From NCBI GenBank assembly GCA_017501025.1, contig JAFVXS010000188.1, positions 1-7,878 of the forward strand: a stretch of DNA of 7,878 nucleotides, written 5' to 3'. The position numbers were made by a program, and so were the translations under genes. This document shows, in pieces, positions 5,869-7,878 of the stretch (its first letter is position 1; the number at the start of each line of letters is the position of its first letter). Below the pieces are notes generated by a model that had not been told where the DNA came from, did no database searches, and worked only from the letters and a program-made list of their open reading frames with translations. The stretch is from Alistipes sp. (lineage in GTDB: Bacteria > Bacteroidota > Bacteroidia > Bacteroidales > Rikenellaceae).

Positions 5869-6390
5869 TTACTCCGCTGTTGCCAATGGCGATGGAACGG
5901 TATATACGCGTGCTGCGAGCTCCTTATCCAGCATATAGAGACCATATTTGTTACCCTCCACCGCCTCGAAAGCATCAATCATCTCGCGTGCCGACTCCTC
6001 CTCCTCGACCTGCTCATCGATAAACCATACCAATTTGTTCGACGATGCGTAGTCGTTATCGGCAGCAGCAATAGCAGCCAAATTGTTGATAAGCGAAGTT
6101 ACCTTCTTCTCGTGTTCCAACGTCTGACGGAACATAGCGAGTACCGATGGCCACTCGGTTGGAACCTCTGCAATAGGAGCCAACTCAACCTTCGCATCTC
6201 GCGAATTGAGATAGTTCATAAAGATACGGGCGTGGTCCTGCTCCTCGCGGAACTGAACGTAAAACCAATTTGCGACACCCCTCAAACCCTTCGACTCGGC
6301 ATCCATCGACATCGAGAGGTAGAGATAAGCCGACCACAACTCGGCATTGATTTGTGCGTTAATCGCATCGTGTAATTTCTGACTCAACAT
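5869..6390 (-). CDS. ftnA: Non-heme ferritin, iron storage
   Basis: A 173-aa cytoplasmic ferritin that oxidises Fe(II) and stores Fe(III) in a 24-subunit shell. Length and residue numbering follow the E. coli FtnA type. Ferroxidase ligands are all present: Glu17 (NAELWSAY), Tyr24, Glu50 and His53 (REEQDHA), Glu94 (LEHEKKV) and Gln127-Glu130 (FIDEQVEEEE). The absence of the bacterioferritin heme Met in its expected context, and the FtnA spacing of the ligands, argue against Bfr. The gene starts 14 nt after the desulfoferrodoxin stop, with an A/T-rich leader (GAATAAAAAATTATAAAGCT) and no Shine-Dalgarno sequence. Co-transcription with superoxide reductase makes sense because superoxide releases iron from Fe-S clusters, and removing that iron limits Fenton chemistry when the anaerobe meets oxygen. 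Confidence 0.96.
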   Translation of the reverse strand: MLSQKLHDAINAQINAELWSAYLYLSMSMDAESKGLRGVANWFYVQFREEQDHARIFMNYLNSRDAKVELAPIAEVPTEWPSVLAMFRQTLEHEKKVTSLINNLAAIAAADNDYASSNKLVWFIDEQVEEEESAREMIDAFEAVEGNKYGLYMLDKELAARVYTVPSPLATAE

Positions 6391-6404
6391 AGCTTTATAA
6401 TTTT

Positions 6405-6785
6405 TTATTCGTTAATTTCCGCTTTCCACAATCCGTGAAGATTGCAATACTCATAGACCGCAACAGCCTCGCCACGACGAACGTTGAATGTGCACTCCGG
6501 CTTATCGGTCAAATCGACACGCAAACCGCCATTTACGGTTTCGAGATAGATGAAGGCGATATGGTGCTCGTCGGTCATCGGGTGAGCCACGCTACCAACC
6601 TCAACCTTAATAGTATAGTCGTCCAATCTTGTTACAACAGGAACGTGCTTTTCACGGCTTGCATCAACCGTATTTGCAGGAAGTTCAACCATCTTTGTTC
6701 CGCAGCACACAACCGGTACTCCGCTATCTACACATTTGTGAATTACATTGCCACAATGCTCACATAAATAAAATTTCGTTGCCAT
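6405..6785 (-). CDS. dfx: Desulfoferrodoxin (2Fe superoxide reductase)
   Basis: A 126-aa cytoplasmic enzyme that reduces superoxide to hydrogen peroxide without releasing O2, typical of anaerobes. The N-terminal desulforedoxin domain carries the Fe(Cys)4 centre: Cys8, Cys11, Cys27 and Cys28. The C-terminal neelaredoxin-type domain has the catalytic Fe(His)4Cys site: Glu45-Lys46-His47 (SREKHVP), His68 (VAHPM), His74 (DEHHIAF), and Cys114 with His117 in YCNLHGLW. All metal ligands and the Glu/Lys of the active-site loop are intact, so it is a two-iron class protein. It is first in a three-gene operon with ferritin (14 nt gap) and the small winged-helix gene, preceded by a TATATTTG promoter element. 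The ATG at 6785 is preceded by an A-rich leader (AATAACAATAGAGAAT). Confidence 0.97.
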   Translation of the reverse strand: MATKFYLCEHCGNVIHKCVDSGVPVVCCGTKMVELPANTVDASREKHVPVVTRLDDYTIKVEVGSVAHPMTDEHHIAFIYLETVNGGLRVDLTDKPECTFNVRRGEAVAVYEYCNLHGLWKAEINE

Positions 6786-6831
6786 ATTCTCTATTGTTAT
6801 TGGTTTGTAAATTTGTTTCTGTTTTCTACTG

Positions 6832-6859
6832 CAAATATAATACTTTTTTCAATAAACAA
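6832..6859 (-). promoter_or_regulatory. Promoter of the dfx-ftnA-winged-helix operon
   Basis: The minus strand carries TATATTTG (6839-6832), matching the TAnnTTTG -7 element, with TTG (6859-6857) 17 nt upstream as a possible -33 element. Transcription would start near 6825, about 40 nt before the dfx ATG. The surrounding 116-nt gap (6786-6901) is very AT-rich. I saw no clear terminator for the WYL gene and no convincing PerR- or OxyR-type operator in it. Confidence 0.6.
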
Positions 6860-6901
6860 TACTAATCACATAAATTTTTTGTATAATTTTTTTCTATCAC
6901 G

Positions 6902-7813
6902 CTATCTGTTTTTTCGATAGGGGCGTTTGTCGAAGATTTGGTCGATATATGCCTCGAAGTCGGGCGAATCGACAATGCGTATATCATCCGTCAAACCCAT
7001 CACAAATCGACCTATGCCTGCGAAACTGCTCACTTGCGTATCGAGCAGCCAATGGTGTTCGTCGATTTGCGTCATATCACGCACCGACAGCGGATACTCC
7101 TCGACAAGCAGATTGTGTGCCATAACGCCCAACTCCAACCGTACACGATACTGCTCGAAGCCCGAAACTCGGAAGATATCGATAAAGCCCTCGTGGTGTT
7201 CTGCCGCATACTCCCACTCCTGCTCCAATATCTCGACAGCACCTATTCGCGACGTGTTGAAGAGCTTGTTGAGTCGCGATTCGGGCTCGTAACACCACAC
7301 CTGAACGTAGTTTGTGGTGAAGCCGAACGGCTCGACCAAACGGTTGCGTACCGATGCGGCGTGCGACGAGGAATACCCCTGCAAATTGACCTGCTTGTGC
7401 GTATTTATAGCCTCTATCAGCCGATTTACATTCAGAGCCTTTTTGCCCTCGACCACACTATCGGCAAGCGATGTGCAACTATACACCGACGAGAGTTTGC
7501 GTCGCAAGTTCTGTTTCAGGGCGTTGGTGTTGTCCAGACCCTCGATAAGCTGATTTACGATATGAGCCTCCTCGTCCGTAAAGTGAATAAGTTGCGATAT
7601 ATCCTTGAAATAGCGGCTCTCTTTGCCGAGGCTATACACTCCGCTCTCGGTGCGATGGACGACAAATCCCGCCTCTTTGAAGGTGTCGATATAGCGATAT
7701 ACCGAGCGGTACGATATACCGAGTCGCTCCGCAATCTCATCGACGGTGTAGCGGACATTTCCCGTCATCATCTTCATCAGTCGCAGTACGCGTTCAATTT
7801 TCGGTTGGTCCAT
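6902..7813 (-). CDS. HTH/WYL-domain transcriptional regulator
   Basis: A 303-aa cytoplasmic DNA-binding protein of the YafY/PafC-like WYL class. The N-terminal winged HTH (about 5-60) reads RYTVDEIAERLGISYRSVYR and then a wing with GVYSL. A helical linker follows (about 70-125), then a WYL domain (about 128-200) with NRLVEPFGFTTNYVQVWCYE and the RLNKLFNTSRI strand. A C-terminal WCX-like region (about 210-300) contains VRLELGVMAHNLL and HHWLLDTQV. WYL domains usually sense small ligands or nucleic acid. The tripeptide that names the domain is replaced here by about Tyr169-Val-Gln, with WCY following. The gene lies upstream of dfx in the same direction, but the dfx operon has its own promoter, so any regulatory link is conjecture. 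The ATG at 7813 is the natural start, with MDQPKIERVLRLM leading straight into helix 1. Confidence 0.9.
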   Translation of the reverse strand: MDQPKIERVLRLMKMMTGNVRYTVDEIAERLGISYRSVYRYIDTFKEAGFVVHRTESGVYSLGKESRYFKDISQLIHFTDEEAHIVNQLIEGLDNTNALKQNLRRKLSSVYSCTSLADSVVEGKKALNVNRLIEAINTHKQVNLQGYSSSHAASVRNRLVEPFGFTTNYVQVWCYEPESRLNKLFNTSRIGAVEILEQEWEYAAEHHEGFIDIFRVSGFEQYRVRLELGVMAHNLLVEEYPLSVRDMTQIDEHHWLLDTQVSSFAGIGRFVMGLTDDIRIVDSPDFEAYIDQIFDKRPYRKNR

Positions 7814-7826
7814 ACTTATTTATATA

Positions 7827-7843
7827 ATGTGTAACTCGCACAT
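7827..7843. promoter_or_regulatory. Interrupted palindrome ATGTG-N7-CACAT upstream of the WYL regulator
   Basis: Five-base arms ATGTG (7827-7831) and CACAT (7839-7843) flank 7 nt, ending 13 nt before the regulator's start codon. The size and place suit an autoregulatory operator. The arms are short and chance is a real alternative. No TAnnTTTG element is visible in 7814-7878, and I see no gene in that stretch. Confidence 0.3.
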
Positions 7844-7878
7844 AGGTCGCAACCTTGTTCTGTCGAACGCGACCCGCA

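Noticed and set aside
5622..6023. Plus-strand open frame of 133 codons downstream of the DUF1349 gene
   Set aside because: It starts inside the terminator hairpin and runs antisense to the small winged-helix gene and the ferritin C-terminus. The translation ends in low-complexity Pro/Arg.
6786..6901. PerR- or OxyR-type operator before dfx
   Set aside because: The region is AT-rich with no convincing TTATAAT-type dyad or OxyR-spaced motif, and any match would be expected by chance at this composition.
6938..7834. Long plus-strand open frame (298 codons) covering the WYL regulator
   Set aside because: It is antisense to a gene with clear HTH and WYL motifs, and its translation shows no recognisable domain. 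It is a by-product of codon bias on the real strand.
1..7878. CRISPR arrays, tRNA/rRNA genes, insertion sequences
   Set aside because: No regularly spaced direct repeats, tRNA-like or rRNA segments, transposase motifs or terminal inverted repeats were seen on either strand.

Overview
The window looks like a chromosomal segment of a gut-type Bacteroidales bacterium. The evidence is protein families that are largely Bacteroidota-specific (Mfa/FimA-like fimbrillins, DUF5119, OmpA-DUF3575), Bacteroidota-type -7 promoter elements (TAnnTTTG) at three places, A/T-rich leaders without Shine-Dalgarno sequences, and an anaerobe's oxygen-defence set (superoxide reductase plus ferritin). A Rikenellaceae/Alistipes-like source is plausible, but I cannot prove genus from this sequence alone.

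Region 1 (about 1-4805, minus strand) is a fimbria (type V pilus-like) operon read right to left. The order is an OmpA-like/DUF3575 outer-membrane protein (start near 4707), a DUF5119 lipoprotein overlapping it by ATGA (3475-2435), a first fimbrillin lipoprotein (2359-1241), a second fimbrillin (1178-123) and the first 39 codons of another lipoprotein that begins 4 nt after it and runs off the left edge. A TATCTTTG promoter lies at 4798-4805. Between it and the first gene is a hairpin followed by a T run, which could act as a leader attenuator. A perfect 12-bp hairpin sits between the two fimbrillin genes, 3 nt from the second start codon. Both fimbrillins carry a Ser-Arg-Ala site about 45-48 residues from the start, which resembles the Arg-protease maturation site of FimA. 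Both fimbrillins and the DUF5119 protein end in a related Trp-acidic tail.

Region 2 (4887-5649, plus strand) is a divergently transcribed, secreted DUF1349 protein with its own TATCTTTG promoter. It is followed by a strong hairpin shared with the convergent operon.

Region 3 (5622-6862, minus strand) is an oxygen/iron stress operon: desulfoferrodoxin (superoxide reductase), then ferritin, then a 57-residue winged-helix protein short enough to be missed by length cut-offs. The enzyme removes superoxide without making O2, ferritin sequesters the iron, and the small DNA-binding protein may regulate this or other genes.

Region 4 (6902-7878, minus strand) is an HTH/WYL-domain transcriptional regulator with a possible palindromic operator in its leader. 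It lies upstream of the stress operon in the same direction, separated by 116 nt that contain the stress-operon promoter.

The gene families are known ones. The less ordinary content is the RNA-level structure in the fimbrial operon and the small winged-helix gene.
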